The notes: a model not told the origin generated them from the sequence alone. A stretch of 64,000 nt of DNA from Aquimarina mycalae (GCF_029906345.1 NZ_JARYGY010000004.1:310001-374000); one strand, 5' to 3'. Positions 54,186-63,434 are shown, counted from the stretch's first letter. A program made the numbers and translations.

Positions 54186-55223
54186 TTAAGGTTTCATTTC
54201 ATTTGGGACTCGCTTATTCATGAGCATAAACCAAATAGGAGGGAACAGTGATAATACCATTGATGTTGGATATCCAAATGGAAGTTGAGGACTGTCATTA
54301 TGATGATCAAGAAGTTGATATTTTTTTGATGCTCTGTAATGATGATCGCTATGTCTTGTGAGTTCAAAAAGTAATATACGACCCAATAGATGATTGGAGT
54401 TCCATGAATGAATTTCACGAACACGTTCGTACCTGCCCGAGGAATTTTTTTTTCGCAATAGCCCATAATGTTCTATATAATTGATAGTCTCTAATAATAA
54501 GAAACCAACAACTCCAGAAGAGAACGCAACAATACACCCTAGAAAACCGAAGAATATAAAAATGAAACTAAGATATATAGTGGTAAATATAAGATACCAA
54601 AGCATGTCATTTTGGATAGAAAGGAAAGATCGATTTTGTTGTTTTAATAAGGTTGTTTGAATTTTCCAGGCACTAATGTATTGACCAATAACAGATGTAA
54701 ACCAGAAAAAATATAAGGGTTGGTTATATCTGGCGGTAGCGGGATCTTCTTTTGTGGCGGCTTTTAGGTGATGACCAAAATTATGTTCAACATAAAAGTG
54801 CATGTAAAGTGATGGAAGTAATAAGGCTTTTGCGATGAACCTTTCTTTAGAAAAACGATGTCCTAATTCATGACCAACATTGATTCCATTTGCACCTAAA
54901 ACTATACCTGTAGAAATAATAATACCTATAATTTCGAAATTTTCTAAAGGTCGATTGGATACCACAAACAATGTATATATTAATATAGAGTATATAATTG
55001 GAAGATTTATATACAGTAGCCAATTAAATAATTGCTTTTTGGATTTAGATAGGCGATTATCATCATCAAGATTTTCGGTAGATGAAGGAGTAAATAACTC
55101 TATAATCGGTATGATACCAAACACATATAATGGTGTCATATAGGTATATATACCTTCTAGCCAAATACTAAGAAATGCTATAATAGGAATGGAGTATGCA
55201 GAAATATATTTTAGATCCTTCAT
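54186..55223 (-). CDS. AlkB-type alkane 1-monooxygenase-like membrane di-iron enzyme
   Basis: A 345-residue membrane protein with about six helices. All four histidine clusters of integral-membrane di-iron hydroxylases are present: HELGHR (118-123), EHNFGHH (146-152), NYIEHYGL (248-255) and RHSDHH (290-295). The NYxEHYGL box is specific to AlkB rather than ordinary fatty-acid desaturases. AlkB puts a terminal hydroxyl on alkanes, using rubredoxin electrons. It is shorter than the classic enzyme (about 400) and no rubredoxin gene is adjacent. A fatty-acid or other hydrocarbon substrate is possible. Confidence 0.86.
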   Translation of the reverse strand: MKDLKYISAYSIPIIAFLSIWLEGIYTYMTPLYVFGIIPIIELFTPSSTENLDDDNRLSKSKKQLFNWLLYINLPIIYSILIYTLFVVSNRPLENFEIIGIIISTGIVLGANGINVGHELGHRFSKERFIAKALLLPSLYMHFYVEHNFGHHLKAATKEDPATARYNQPLYFFWFTSVIGQYISAWKIQTTLLKQQNRSFLSIQNDMLWYLIFTTIYLSFIFIFFGFLGCIVAFSSGVVGFLLLETINYIEHYGLLRKKNSSGRYERVREIHSWNSNHLLGRILLFELTRHSDHHYRASKKYQLLDHHNDSPQLPFGYPTSMVLSLFPPIWFMLMNKRVPNEMKP

Positions 55224-55324
55224 AATACCTTAGATGTTAGGGGTTTGAATTATAATAAATATAACAAATCTATAAGAAATAAAGTTGTAGCTTTATAGAT
55301 TACTGAAAAAGAAAAGGTATAAAT

Positions 55325-58300
55325 ATGGATAATTTCGAATTCATAAAGGGTAAATTAGAACAGTTTATAAGAAAATATTATATAAATGAATTGATAAAGG
55401 GTGTACTATTATTCTTTGCAATTGGTTTATTGTATTTTTTGATCACACTATTAATCGAGTATGTTTTATGGTTGAATAGTACGGGTAGAACATTATTATT
55501 TTGGTTGTTTATTCTTGTGGAGTTGTCACTGTTTGTAAAGTTTATCGCTATACCAATTGCTAAACTATTCAGGTTAACTACAGGTATAAATTATACAAAA
55601 GCTTCTAGAATTATAGGGGATCATTTCCCAGATGTTAACGATAAATTATTGAACCTGCTTCAGCTTAGTGATGATAAGGGATCATCGGCATTACTTTTAG
55701 CAAGTATAGAGCAAAAATCGAGTCAGTTAAAACCGATACCTTTTAAGTTAGCTATAGATTTCAAAAAGAATGTTAAATACCTAAAGTATGTCGCAATTCC
55801 GATTGTGATATTTTTATTGATAAGTTTTTTTAGTAAAAAGAACTGGTTTTCAGAAAGTTATAATAGAGTTGTAAATTATGAAACGGCGTATGAACCACCA
55901 GCACCTTTTCAGTTTTTTGTGCTCAACAATAGTTTAAATGCATTAGAAAGCAAGGATTTTGTATTAGAAGTCAAAACTTCTGGAGATGTAGTTCCAGAGA
56001 ATGTGACGATTACCTATGATGATGAAATTTATTTTTTAAAGAATACTGGAGTGGGTGAGTTTCAGTACACATTTGTTCAACCAAAAAAGCCAGTAGATTT
56101 TGTGTTGTCTTCTAATGATGTATACTCAAGAGAATATACGCTGGCTGTAGTTCCAGTACCAACATTATTGGATTTTGTTATGGAATTGGATTATCCAGGA
56201 TATACTAAAAAGAAGGATGAATCATTAAAAAGCTCAGGAAATGCCTCTATACCTGAAGGCACAAAAGTTACCTGGAAAGTGAAAACTAGAAATACAGATA
56301 ATGTAAATATGGTTACAAAGGATTCAACGATTCTTTTTACTAGAAGTGAAAGTGATTTTCATTATGATAATAAACTATATACCGATTGGGATTATGAGAT
56401 CACTACTTCTAACGTTAACGTAACTAATTACGATAACTTATCTTTTAATATAAATGTTGTAAAGGACCAATATCCAGAATTAAACCTAACATCAGAGAAG
56501 GATACTGTAGATAATAATACGATGTATTTTTATGGAAGGTTAAGTGATGATTATGGCCTTAGTAAATTGCGTTTGGTGTATTATGATAATGAAACTGAGG
56601 ACAACAAAAGCTACAAGAATTTACAAGTAAGTTCTTCTGTGTTTGATGAATTTGTTTTTGCTTTTCCTGGAGATTTGGATTTGAGGAAGGGCGTTAATTA
56701 CGATTTTTATTTTGAAGTATTTGATAATGATGTAATACATAATTTCAAAAGTACCAGAAGTCAGGTGTTTAGTTTTAGAGAGCTGACTAATAATGAAGAA
56801 GAGGACAAAAGGTTACAAGAACAGAATGAGGCTATCTCTGGATTGAATAAATCTTTAAAGAAATTTAAAGAACAGGAACAGGATTTGAAGTCATTAAGTA
56901 AGTTACAAAAGGAAAAGAAACAACTAGATTTTAATGACAAAAAAAGATTGGAGGATTATTTAAAGCGTCAGAAAGAACAGGAAAAAATGATGCAAAATTT
57001 TTCAAAAAAACTAAAGGATAATTTGGACCAGCTTGAGGAAAAAAAGGAAGAGGAACCATTTAAGGATGCCTTGAAGGAAATGTTAGAACGTAATGAGCAA
57101 AAGCTGAAAAAGAATGAGGAGCTGTTGGATCAAATTAATAAGCTGGCTGATAAAATTCAAAAAGAAGAATTGACAGAAAAGTTAGAAGAGCTTGCTAAAG
57201 AGAATAAAAATTTAAAGAAGAATTTAGAGCAGTTATTAGAATTAACAAAGAGATATTATGTTATTGAAAAACATGAAAAGCTTGCGGAAAAATTAAATGA
57301 TCTTTCGGAAAAACAGGAGGAGTTATCAGAGAAAAATGAAGAGGAGAATACTAAAGAAAAGCAGGAAGAACTGAACAAAGAATTTGAAAATTTCCAAAAG
57401 GAAATGGAGAACCTTAGAAAGGATAATGAAGATTTAAAGAAGCCAATGAAGTTGGATCAAGATAAGAATGAGGAAGAGGAAATAAAAAAGGAACAGCAGG
57501 AAGCTAGTGAAAAGTTAGAGAAGAAAGAACAATCGGGAGCAAAGAAAAATCAAAAAAGTGCTGCTCAAAAAATGAAGCAAATGAGCGATGGCATGCAAAT
57601 GCAAATGGCAATGGGTGGAGGAGAACAGCAGCAGGAAGATATTGAAATGCTACGACAAATCTTGGATAACCTTGTAGATTTTTCAATAGAACAAGAATCA
57701 CTAATGAAAGGTTTTAAAGGAATTAATATAGACAATCCATCGTACTCTACAAAGTTAAAGAAGCAAAGTGTTTTGAGAGAAAACTTTATACATATTGATG
57801 ATAGCTTATATGCATTGGCGTTAAGGACCCCAACGATTTCGGATATTGTCACAGGAAAGCTAACGGATATAGAATTTAATATTGATAAATCATTGGAGAG
57901 ATTGGCAGAGAATCAATCAGTACAGGGAACGGCTAACCAACAATATACTGTAACGGGTTCTAATGATCTGGCATATTTTTTAAGTCAAACATTGGACCAA
58001 ATGCAGAATAGTATGCCGTCACCTGGTAAGGGAAAAGGAAAGGGAGAATCCAAAGGATTTCAGCTACCAGATATCATAAAAAAGCAGGAGGAGTTAAATG
58101 AAAAAATGAAAGAGGGAGCTGAAAAAAACAAAGGAAAGAGTAAAGGAAAAAAGGAAGGAGAGAATAGTGAAGGTGGATCTGGAAAAGACGGAAAGGATGG
58201 AAAGAATGGAAAGAATGGAAAAGGAAACAAAGATGGTAAAAATGGTAAGGATGGTAAGGACGGTAAGAATGGAAAAGGAGAGTCCGAACTTCAGGAGGAG

Positions 58301-58717
58301 AACATGAACGGCGAGTTGTATGAGATATATAAACAACAGCAACAGTTACGAAATGCGTTGAAAGAGAAATTAATGAAAGAGGGAATTAAAAACAATAGAG
58401 GAAGTGATTTGTTAAGGAGGATGGAACAAGTTGAAAGGGAACTATTAGAGAAGGGCTTCAATGATCGTACGTTAAGCAAAATGCTTAATCTTAAACATGA
58501 ATTATTGAAATTGGATGAAGCTACTTTTGAGCAAGGTGAAGAAGAAAAAAGGGAAAGCAAAACCAATAATAAGTTGTTTGATAACAATAATGAAGGTCAA
58601 TTAGAAAAGGCTAAACAATATTTTAATACTACTGAAATATTAAACAGACAAGTATTACCTTTGCGCCAAAATTACAAACGCAAAGTTCAGGAATATTTTA
58701 AGAAAGCAAATGATTAA
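55325..58717 (+). CDS. DUF4175-type large membrane protein with coiled coil and Gly-Lys repeats
   Basis: A 1130-residue protein. Three N-terminal hydrophobic helices (about 20-46, 55-80, 150-168) anchor it. A beta-rich extracytoplasmic region (about 180-480) is followed by a very long Lys/Glu/Gln coiled coil (about 495-760), a mixed domain, a Gly-Lys-Asp/Asn repeat tract (about 953-985) and a charged C-terminus. The layout matches Bacteroidota DUF4175 proteins, whose role is unknown. Its stop overlaps the ybeY start by 8 bases, so they are co-translated. Confidence 0.8.
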   Translation: MDNFEFIKGKLEQFIRKYYINELIKGVLLFFAIGLLYFLITLLIEYVLWLNSTGRTLLFWLFILVELSLFVKFIAIPIAKLFRLTTGINYTKASRIIGDHFPDVNDKLLNLLQLSDDKGSSALLLASIEQKSSQLKPIPFKLAIDFKKNVKYLKYVAIPIVIFLLISFFSKKNWFSESYNRVVNYETAYEPPAPFQFFVLNNSLNALESKDFVLEVKTSGDVVPENVTITYDDEIYFLKNTGVGEFQYTFVQPKKPVDFVLSSNDVYSREYTLAVVPVPTLLDFVMELDYPGYTKKKDESLKSSGNASIPEGTKVTWKVKTRNTDNVNMVTKDSTILFTRSESDFHYDNKLYTDWDYEITTSNVNVTNYDNLSFNINVVKDQYPELNLTSEKDTVDNNTMYFYGRLSDDYGLSKLRLVYYDNETEDNKSYKNLQVSSSVFDEFVFAFPGDLDLRKGVNYDFYFEVFDNDVIHNFKSTRSQVFSFRELTNNEEEDKRLQEQNEAISGLNKSLKKFKEQEQDLKSLSKLQKEKKQLDFNDKKRLEDYLKRQKEQEKMMQNFSKKLKDNLDQLEEKKEEEPFKDALKEMLERNEQKLKKNEELLDQINKLADKIQKEELTEKLEELAKENKNLKKNLEQLLELTKRYYVIEKHEKLAEKLNDLSEKQEELSEKNEEENTKEKQEELNKEFENFQKEMENLRKDNEDLKKPMKLDQDKNEEEEIKKEQQEASEKLEKKEQSGAKKNQKSAAQKMKQMSDGMQMQMAMGGGEQQQEDIEMLRQILDNLVDFSIEQESLMKGFKGINIDNPSYSTKLKKQSVLRENFIHIDDSLYALALRTPTISDIVTGKLTDIEFNIDKSLERLAENQSVQGTANQQYTVTGSNDLAYFLSQTLDQMQNSMPSPGKGKGKGESKGFQLPDIIKKQEELNEKMKEGAEKNKGKSKGKKEGENSEGGSGKDGKDGKNGKNGKGNKDGKNGKDGKDGKNGKGESELQEENMNGELYEIYKQQQQLRNALKEKLMKEGIKNNRGSDLLRRMEQVERELLEKGFNDRTLSKMLNLKHELLKLDEATFEQGEEEKRESKTNNKLFDNNNEGQLEKAKQYFNTTEILNRQVLPLRQNYKRKVQEYFKKAND
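58181..58279 (+). repeat. In-frame GGA-AAA-GAY/AAT triplet repeat tract
   Basis: Ninety-nine bases encode Gly-Lys-Asp/Asn units repeated about eleven times inside the DUF4175-type gene, with synonymous changes between gga/ggt and aaa/aag. The period-9 repeat gives a collagen-like G-X-Y rhythm with lysine at X. It could vary in length by slippage. Confidence 0.85.
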
Positions 58718-59129
58718 TTTTTTTTATGAGTCTTTAGAATTCGAGCTTAATGAGGATAGGATTATTTCTTGGCTTCAAGAGGTTATTTTATCTGAAGGAA
58801 AAAAGGAAGGAGACATAAACTTTATCTTTTGTAATGATGAATATTTGTTGAAGATAAATCAAGAATTTTTAGCTCATGACACATATACTGATATAATAAG
58901 TTTTGATAATAGCTTGGGAAACGAGTTGCATGGAGATGTATTTATATCTAAAGAAAGAGTAGATGAGAATGCAGGGGTTTTTAATGTGAGTTGGGAGGAT
59001 GAGTTAAGAAGAGTAATCGTTCATGGGGTGTTGCATTTTTGTGGCTATAAAGATAAGACTGAGGATGAAGATAGAATGATGAGGGAAAAGGAAAACGAAA
59101 AACTACTAATGTTCCACGTGGAACGTTAG
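58710..59129 (+). CDS. ybeY: Endoribonuclease YbeY (rRNA maturation)
   Basis: A 139-residue metal-dependent RNase needed for 16S rRNA 3' maturation and ribosome quality control. VHGVLHFCGYKDKTEDED (about 106-123) is the zinc-site motif; the usual third histidine of HGxLHxxGYDH is replaced, here reading KD. It starts inside the end of the DUF4175-type gene. Its last codons (ending FHVER) and stop fall on a parS-like 16-mer. Confidence 0.92.
   Translation: MINFFYESLEFELNEDRIISWLQEVILSEGKKEGDINFIFCNDEYLLKINQEFLAHDTYTDIISFDNSLGNELHGDVFISKERVDENAGVFNVSWEDELRRVIVHGVLHFCGYKDKTEDEDRMMREKENEKLLMFHVER
59110..59125. promoter_or_regulatory. parS-like site 1
   Basis: TGTTCCACGTGGAACG matches the general bacterial parS consensus TGTTNCACGTGNAACA at 15 of 16 positions, differing in the last base. 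It overlaps the last codons of ybeY. Confidence 0.7.
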
Positions 59130-59146
59130 TGTTGTTTTTGTGAATT

Positions 59147-59162
59147 TGTTCCACGTGGAACA
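59147..59162. promoter_or_regulatory. parS site 2
   Basis: TGTTCCACGTGGAACA is a perfect palindromic match to the parS consensus, to which ParB binds before chromosome segregation. It is in the ybeY-mnmG gap. Confidence 0.82.
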
Positions 59163-59184
59163 AGTTTTTTTGAGAAAATAGTAG

Positions 59185-59200
59185 TGTTCCACGTGGAACA
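59185..59200. promoter_or_regulatory. parS site 3
   Basis: A second perfect TGTTCCACGTGGAACA, 22 bases after site 2 and 15 bases before the mnmG start. Confidence 0.82.
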
Positions 59201-59215
59201 AATTGAATAAGAATT

Positions 59216-61087
59216 ATGTTTGATAAGGAGTATGATGTTATCGTTGTAGGAGGAGGTCACGCAGGAAGTGAAGCTGCGGCGTCAGCCGCAAATTTAGGAT
59301 GCAGCACGCTGTTGATTACCATGAACCTGCAAAACATAGCGCAGATGAGCTGTAATCCTGCAATGGGAGGAATAGCAAAAGGACAGATAGTTCGAGAGAT
59401 TGATGCATTGGGAGGATATAGCGGTATTGTAAGTGATAGAACCGCTATACAGTTTAAGATGTTGAACAAGTCCAAAGGACCAGCAATGTGGAGTCCAAGA
59501 GTACAGAGTGATCGAATGAGGTTTGCAGAAGAGTGGAGATTGCTTTTGGAACAAACTCATAATTTGGATTTTTACCAGGAAATGGTAAGTGCGCTGTTGG
59601 TTGAAGATGGAAAAATAAAAGGAATTAAAACTTCTTTAGGTATAGAAGTAAGAGCCAAAACCGTGGTGTTAACTAATGGAACTTTTTTAAATGGTTTAAT
59701 TCATATAGGAGAAAAACAATTTGGAGGAGGAAGAGCAGGAGAAAGAGCCGCAACTGGAATTACAGAACAGTTGGTGAATTTGGGTTTTGATTCTGGTAGA
59801 ATGAAAACAGGAACTCCACCAAGAGTGGATGGACGATCTTTGGATTATTCAAAAATGACAGAACAGCCTGGTGATGATAATCCAGAAAAATTTAGTTATT
59901 CAGATTTATCAAAGCCATTAGAAAATCAAAGATCTTGTTATATGACATATACTTCACCAGAAGTACATGATTTATTGAGAGAAGGCTTTGATCGTTCACC
60001 AATGTTTAATGGAAGAATTAAAAGTATAGGACCAAGATATTGCCCATCTATAGAAGATAAAATAAACAGATTTGCTGATAAAGAAAGACATCAAATGTTT
60101 ATTGAACCCGAAGGTTGGAATACTGTAGAGGTTTATGTGAATGGTTTTTCTACATCATTGCCAGAGGATGTTCAATTTAAAGCTTTGAGGTCTGTTGTAG
60201 GTTTTGAACAAGTAAAGTTTTTTAGACCTGGGTATGCAATCGAGTATGATTATTTTCCACCAACGCAGCTGACACATACTTTAGAAACAAAGTTAGTGTC
60301 TGGATTGTTTTTTGCTGGTCAGATTAATGGAACTACAGGATATGAAGAAGCAGCTTCTCAAGGTTTAATGGCAGGAATCAATGCAGCGTTAAAAGTGAAA
60401 GAACAAGAAGCATTTATCTTAAAAAGAAGTGAGGCTTATATAGGTGTGCTTATAGATGATCTAATTACTAAAGGTACTGAAGAGCCATATCGAATGTTTA
60501 CCTCAAGAGCAGAGTATAGAACATTGCTTAGACAAGATAATGCTGATTTTAGATTAACTCCAAAATCACATAAAATAGGCTTGGCTTCAGATGAAAGAAT
60601 GAATAGAATGGAGGAAAAAGAAAAGAAGTCAAATGCGTTTGTACAGTTTTTTAAAGATACAAGTGTTACTCCTCAGGAAGCAAATCCAGTTTTGGAAAAA
60701 AAGAAATCTTCTCTTATTAACCAAAGCGGAAAAATGTTTAAGTTATTTTCTCGACCTCAGATCACTTTGAATGATATTAAGCATTTTGAAAAAGTTGCGA
60801 ATTATATTAAAGATAATGATCTGGATAAGGAAGTATTAGAACAAACAGAAATTCAGGTAAAGTATTCTGGTTATATAGAAAAAGAAAAGAATAATGCAGA
60901 TAAGTTAAACCGTTTAGAAAATATTAAAATCCCAAAGAATTTTGATTATACTAAATTAAAATCTCTTTCTTATGAGGCTTGTGAGAAAATGACAAAAATA
61001 CAACCAGCTACGATTTCTCAAGCTTCGAGAATTAGTGGTGTTTCTCCAAGCGATATTTCTGTTCTTTTGGTGTATATGGGTAGATGA
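59216..61087 (+). CDS. mnmG: tRNA uridine 5-carboxymethylaminomethyl modification enzyme MnmG
   Basis: A 623-residue FAD enzyme (also called GidA) that with MnmE modifies U34 of certain tRNAs. The FAD site GGGHAGSEAA is at 12-21; SCNPAMGGIAKG (about 45-56) and PGYAIEYDYFPP (about 336-347) are family blocks, and the C-terminal helices that bind MnmE are complete. It is preceded by three parS-type sites. mnmG/gidA lies near the replication origin in many bacteria. Confidence 0.97.
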   Translation: MFDKEYDVIVVGGGHAGSEAAASAANLGCSTLLITMNLQNIAQMSCNPAMGGIAKGQIVREIDALGGYSGIVSDRTAIQFKMLNKSKGPAMWSPRVQSDRMRFAEEWRLLLEQTHNLDFYQEMVSALLVEDGKIKGIKTSLGIEVRAKTVVLTNGTFLNGLIHIGEKQFGGGRAGERAATGITEQLVNLGFDSGRMKTGTPPRVDGRSLDYSKMTEQPGDDNPEKFSYSDLSKPLENQRSCYMTYTSPEVHDLLREGFDRSPMFNGRIKSIGPRYCPSIEDKINRFADKERHQMFIEPEGWNTVEVYVNGFSTSLPEDVQFKALRSVVGFEQVKFFRPGYAIEYDYFPPTQLTHTLETKLVSGLFFAGQINGTTGYEEAASQGLMAGINAALKVKEQEAFILKRSEAYIGVLIDDLITKGTEEPYRMFTSRAEYRTLLRQDNADFRLTPKSHKIGLASDERMNRMEEKEKKSNAFVQFFKDTSVTPQEANPVLEKKKSSLINQSGKMFKLFSRPQITLNDIKHFEKVANYIKDNDLDKEVLEQTEIQVKYSGYIEKEKNNADKLNRLENIKIPKNFDYTKLKSLSYEACEKMTKIQPATISQASRISGVSPSDISVLLVYMGR

Positions 61088-61566
61088 TGGAACATGTAAT
61101 TTTTAAACAAGATAGAGCGCTAAAAGGAAAGATTCTAACCGCTATAATTTTAGTTTTTTCGACACTGATGTTGTTTTTCGGGTCAGAATCTATGTCGTCA
61201 AGAATAATTCTTTTTAGTATAAGTTTGTTGGTTTTTGGTTTTTCTATATCGTATAAAATAGACAAGAGCTTTAATAATTATAAATTGTTTTCAGTGTTCG
61301 GTCTTGTTTTGTTTCGAACAAGATTAGAAATAGACTTTCCAGATTATATATCTGTTTTTTCAGGTTCATTCAGTGCAAAGAATGAATGGAGTACTGTGAG
61401 CGCACTTGGAATAAAGGAAAGGCACGAAAAAATTGTTATTCGGTTTTTTACGAACAATAAAAACGTAACACTGTACAAAACGGATAATTATGATATGGCA
61501 CTGCAAAAAGCAAAAACATTGAGTAAACTTTTGAATGTTGAACTTTATGACGCTACTAAATCATAG
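61084..61566 (+). CDS. Hypothetical membrane protein
   Basis: A 160-residue protein whose ATG overlaps the mnmG stop by four bases; a second ATG at 61087 is equally possible. Two membrane helices (about 17-32 and 38-54) are followed by a soluble domain with strands (IVIRFFTNNKNVTLYKTDNY) and a helix (KAKTLSKLLNVEL). I do not recognise the family. It is co-translated with mnmG, and its stop codon overlaps a parS-like site. Confidence 0.75.
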   Translation: MMEHVIFKQDRALKGKILTAIILVFSTLMLFFGSESMSSRIILFSISLLVFGFSISYKIDKSFNNYKLFSVFGLVLFRTRLEIDFPDYISVFSGSFSAKNEWSTVSALGIKERHEKIVIRFFTNNKNVTLYKTDNYDMALQKAKTLSKLLNVELYDATKS

Positions 61567-61580
61567 TTCCACGTGGAACA
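61565..61580. promoter_or_regulatory. parS-like site 4
   Basis: AGTTCCACGTGGAACA matches parS at 15 of 16 positions (first base differs) and overlaps the stop of the small membrane protein gene. It lies about 2.4 kb from site 3, on the other side of mnmG. Confidence 0.7.
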
Positions 61581-61772
61581 ATTTTGGTTTAATAAGTGTT
61601 TTTTGTACAAAAGTGTATCGCATAAAACAAAATCTTTTGACAAACTTTGTCTTCTGTATAAACGGAACTTTCGTTAGGAGGAAAGTTTAATATCTCAGTT
61701 GAAAAAAGTATTAGTAGTTTTGAAAAAAACATTAAAGAATTAGGATTATATTAATATCGCTTCAGATTAGTA

Positions 61773-62621
61773 ATGAATAAAGAAAAATTGGATTTTTTTA
61801 TAGAATGTAAAGATCATACCGTGTCAGGTGAAAGTTTTAAGTTATATCATGATCGAGAAAGAGATATGTTGATTACCTATCCAAAACCTACAAACGAAAA
61901 TTTAGGAAAGTATTACGAAAGCGAAGATTATATTTCTCATACAGATGCTAAACGAAGTCTTTTTGAAAAATTATACCACATAGTAAAAAAATACTCGTTG
62001 CATAAAAAAGTTAAGCTTATTTCCGAATTGAACAAAGGAACAGGTTGTTTGTTGGATATAGGAGCTGGAACGGGTGATTTTTTAATATATGCCAAAGGTA
62101 AGAATTGGGAAGTAAGTGGTGTGGAGCCTAATGATGATGCTAAAATGTTGGCACACAAAAAAGGTGTTAATTTAGAATCAGAAACAAAATGTTTCGAATC
62201 CAATAGTTTTGATATTATTACAATGTGGCATGTATTAGAACATGTGCCAGATTTAGAAGAGCAGATAAAGGAATTAAAACGACTTTTAAAACCCAAAGGT
62301 CATTTGATTATTGCGGTTCCTAATTTTAAGGCATACGATGCTAATTATTATAAATCTTATTGGGCGGCATATGATGTGCCGAGACATCTTTGGCATTTTT
62401 CAAAAAAATCTATAGCTAAGATTTTTGATGATAAAGAAATTTTATTGAATAAAACAATCCCTCTTAAATTTGATTCGTTTTATGTGTCACTTTTATCAGA
62501 AAAATATAAAAATGGAAAAATGAATTTTCTTAAATCTTTCTGGATAGGATTTCTTTCTAACATGAAAGCAAAACGAACAAAAGAGTATTCCTCTCATATA
62601 TATGTTTTAAAAAACGAATAA
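61773..62621 (+). CDS. Class I SAM-dependent methyltransferase
   Basis: A 282-residue methyltransferase. Motif I LLDIGAGTGDF (93-103) and the acidic loop VEPNDD bind SAM; FDIITMWHVLEHVPDL and HLIIAVPNF are motifs II-III of the Methyltransf_23-like group. The C-terminal YDVPRHLWHFS block is often seen in members that act on lipids, quinones or sugars. The N-terminal 80 residues may bind substrate. The substrate is unknown. The gene stands alone. Confidence 0.87.
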   Translation: MNKEKLDFFIECKDHTVSGESFKLYHDRERDMLITYPKPTNENLGKYYESEDYISHTDAKRSLFEKLYHIVKKYSLHKKVKLISELNKGTGCLLDIGAGTGDFLIYAKGKNWEVSGVEPNDDAKMLAHKKGVNLESETKCFESNSFDIITMWHVLEHVPDLEEQIKELKRLLKPKGHLIIAVPNFKAYDANYYKSYWAAYDVPRHLWHFSKKSIAKIFDDKEILLNKTIPLKFDSFYVSLLSEKYKNGKMNFLKSFWIGFLSNMKAKRTKEYSSHIYVLKNE

Positions 62622-62688
62622 TTTTCAATTTTAAGAAGATTTAGGACATTTTTGATACGTTTTACTTCGGATTGTATTGGTTTTTTAT

Positions 62689-62716
62689 AAAAGGAGCTTA
62701 AAAGAGCTCTTTTTTA
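62689..62716 (+). terminator. Terminator after the methyltransferase
   Basis: A stem of AAAAGGAGCT (62689-62698) with AGCTCTTTTT (62706-62715), one G-U pair included, and a T-run. Confidence 0.75.
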
Positions 62717-62850
62717 ATTGAATTTAATCGGTTTTTCTTATGGTTTTTCTATCCTTTATTGTTTTTTCTTATGTTTACTTAATTTGAGGAATTAATCGCC
62801 ATAACATCAAATGAACTTTGATACTTTTGCCAGAACTAAATTTTAGAATA

Positions 62851-63378
62851 ATGAGAAAATGTATATGGATTGCAGTTGCATTAATTACAATGGCTTCTTG
62901 TAATCAGCAAATCGAAAAAACAGGTTTTGTAAATAACACAAAAGTAGTGTCTGATTTTAATGAGATGAAAACTGCTCAAGAGAAATGGACAAAAAAGAAT
63001 AATGAGGTTAGAGCTGAGTTAGAAGAAAAAGCAAAGCAGTTTCAAATAGAAGTTCAAGGATATCAAACTATAATGAAATCCATGACCAAAGCTAATAGAG
63101 AAAAGAAAGAACAAGAATTGTTAGTTAAACAACAAGGATTGCAAAGAGAACAGCAGACTAGAATGCAAGAAATTCAGAAGGGTAGTCAGACTGAAATTGA
63201 TTCTATAATTAGCAAAGTAAAAGATTTCATAAAAGAATATGGTAAGAAAAATGGATACACATATATCTATGGTGAAACCGAAGTTGGTAATATCTTTTAT
63301 GCTAAAGAAGAACTTGATTTGACAGATAAGATAATAGAGGAATTAAACGGAGAAAAGTCTTCTAAAGAAGAAAAATAG
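62851..63378 (+). CDS. OmpH/Skp-like periplasmic chaperone, lipoprotein
   Basis: From ATG 62851 the protein has 175 residues (the frame opens at TTG 62818). The leader ends in the lipobox MASC (Cys17). A long charged coiled coil (about 40-125) between a short N-terminal strand (GFVNNTKVVSDFNEM) and a C-terminal part (KKNGYTYIYGETEVGNIFYA) is the OmpH/Skp architecture; classic Skp is not lipidated. It should chaperone outer-membrane proteins. A TAnnTTTG element (TACTTTTG, 62822-62829) precedes the start. Confidence 0.85.
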   Translation: MRKCIWIAVALITMASCNQQIEKTGFVNNTKVVSDFNEMKTAQEKWTKKNNEVRAELEEKAKQFQIEVQGYQTIMKSMTKANREKKEQELLVKQQGLQREQQTRMQEIQKGSQTEIDSIISKVKDFIKEYGKKNGYTYIYGETEVGNIFYAKEELDLTDKIIEELNGEKSSKEEK

Positions 63379-63400
63379 TCCCTTATGTAATTATAATATT

Positions 63401-63434
63401 AAAGCTCATTTGGATAATCTAAATGAGTTTTTTT
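63401..63434 (+). terminator. Terminator after the OmpH-like gene
   Basis: AAAGCTCATTT (63401-63411) pairs with AAATGAGTTTT (63421-63431), one G-U pair, with a T-run to 63434. Confidence 0.85.

Noticed and set aside
58181..58279. Minisatellite or CRISPR-like array
   Set aside because: The repeat is in frame, has no unique spacers and encodes Gly-Lys-Asp/Asn, so it is a coding repeat.
59130..59215. Replication origin directly at mnmG, as in some other bacteria
   Set aside because: The gap is only 86 bases and holds parS-type sites but no DnaA-box-like words or AT-rich unwinding stretch.
61601..61612. TTTTGTACAAAA palindrome downstream of parS-like site 4
   Set aside because: A lone 12-base AT-rich palindrome with no paired site or promoter geometry; left out as a feature.
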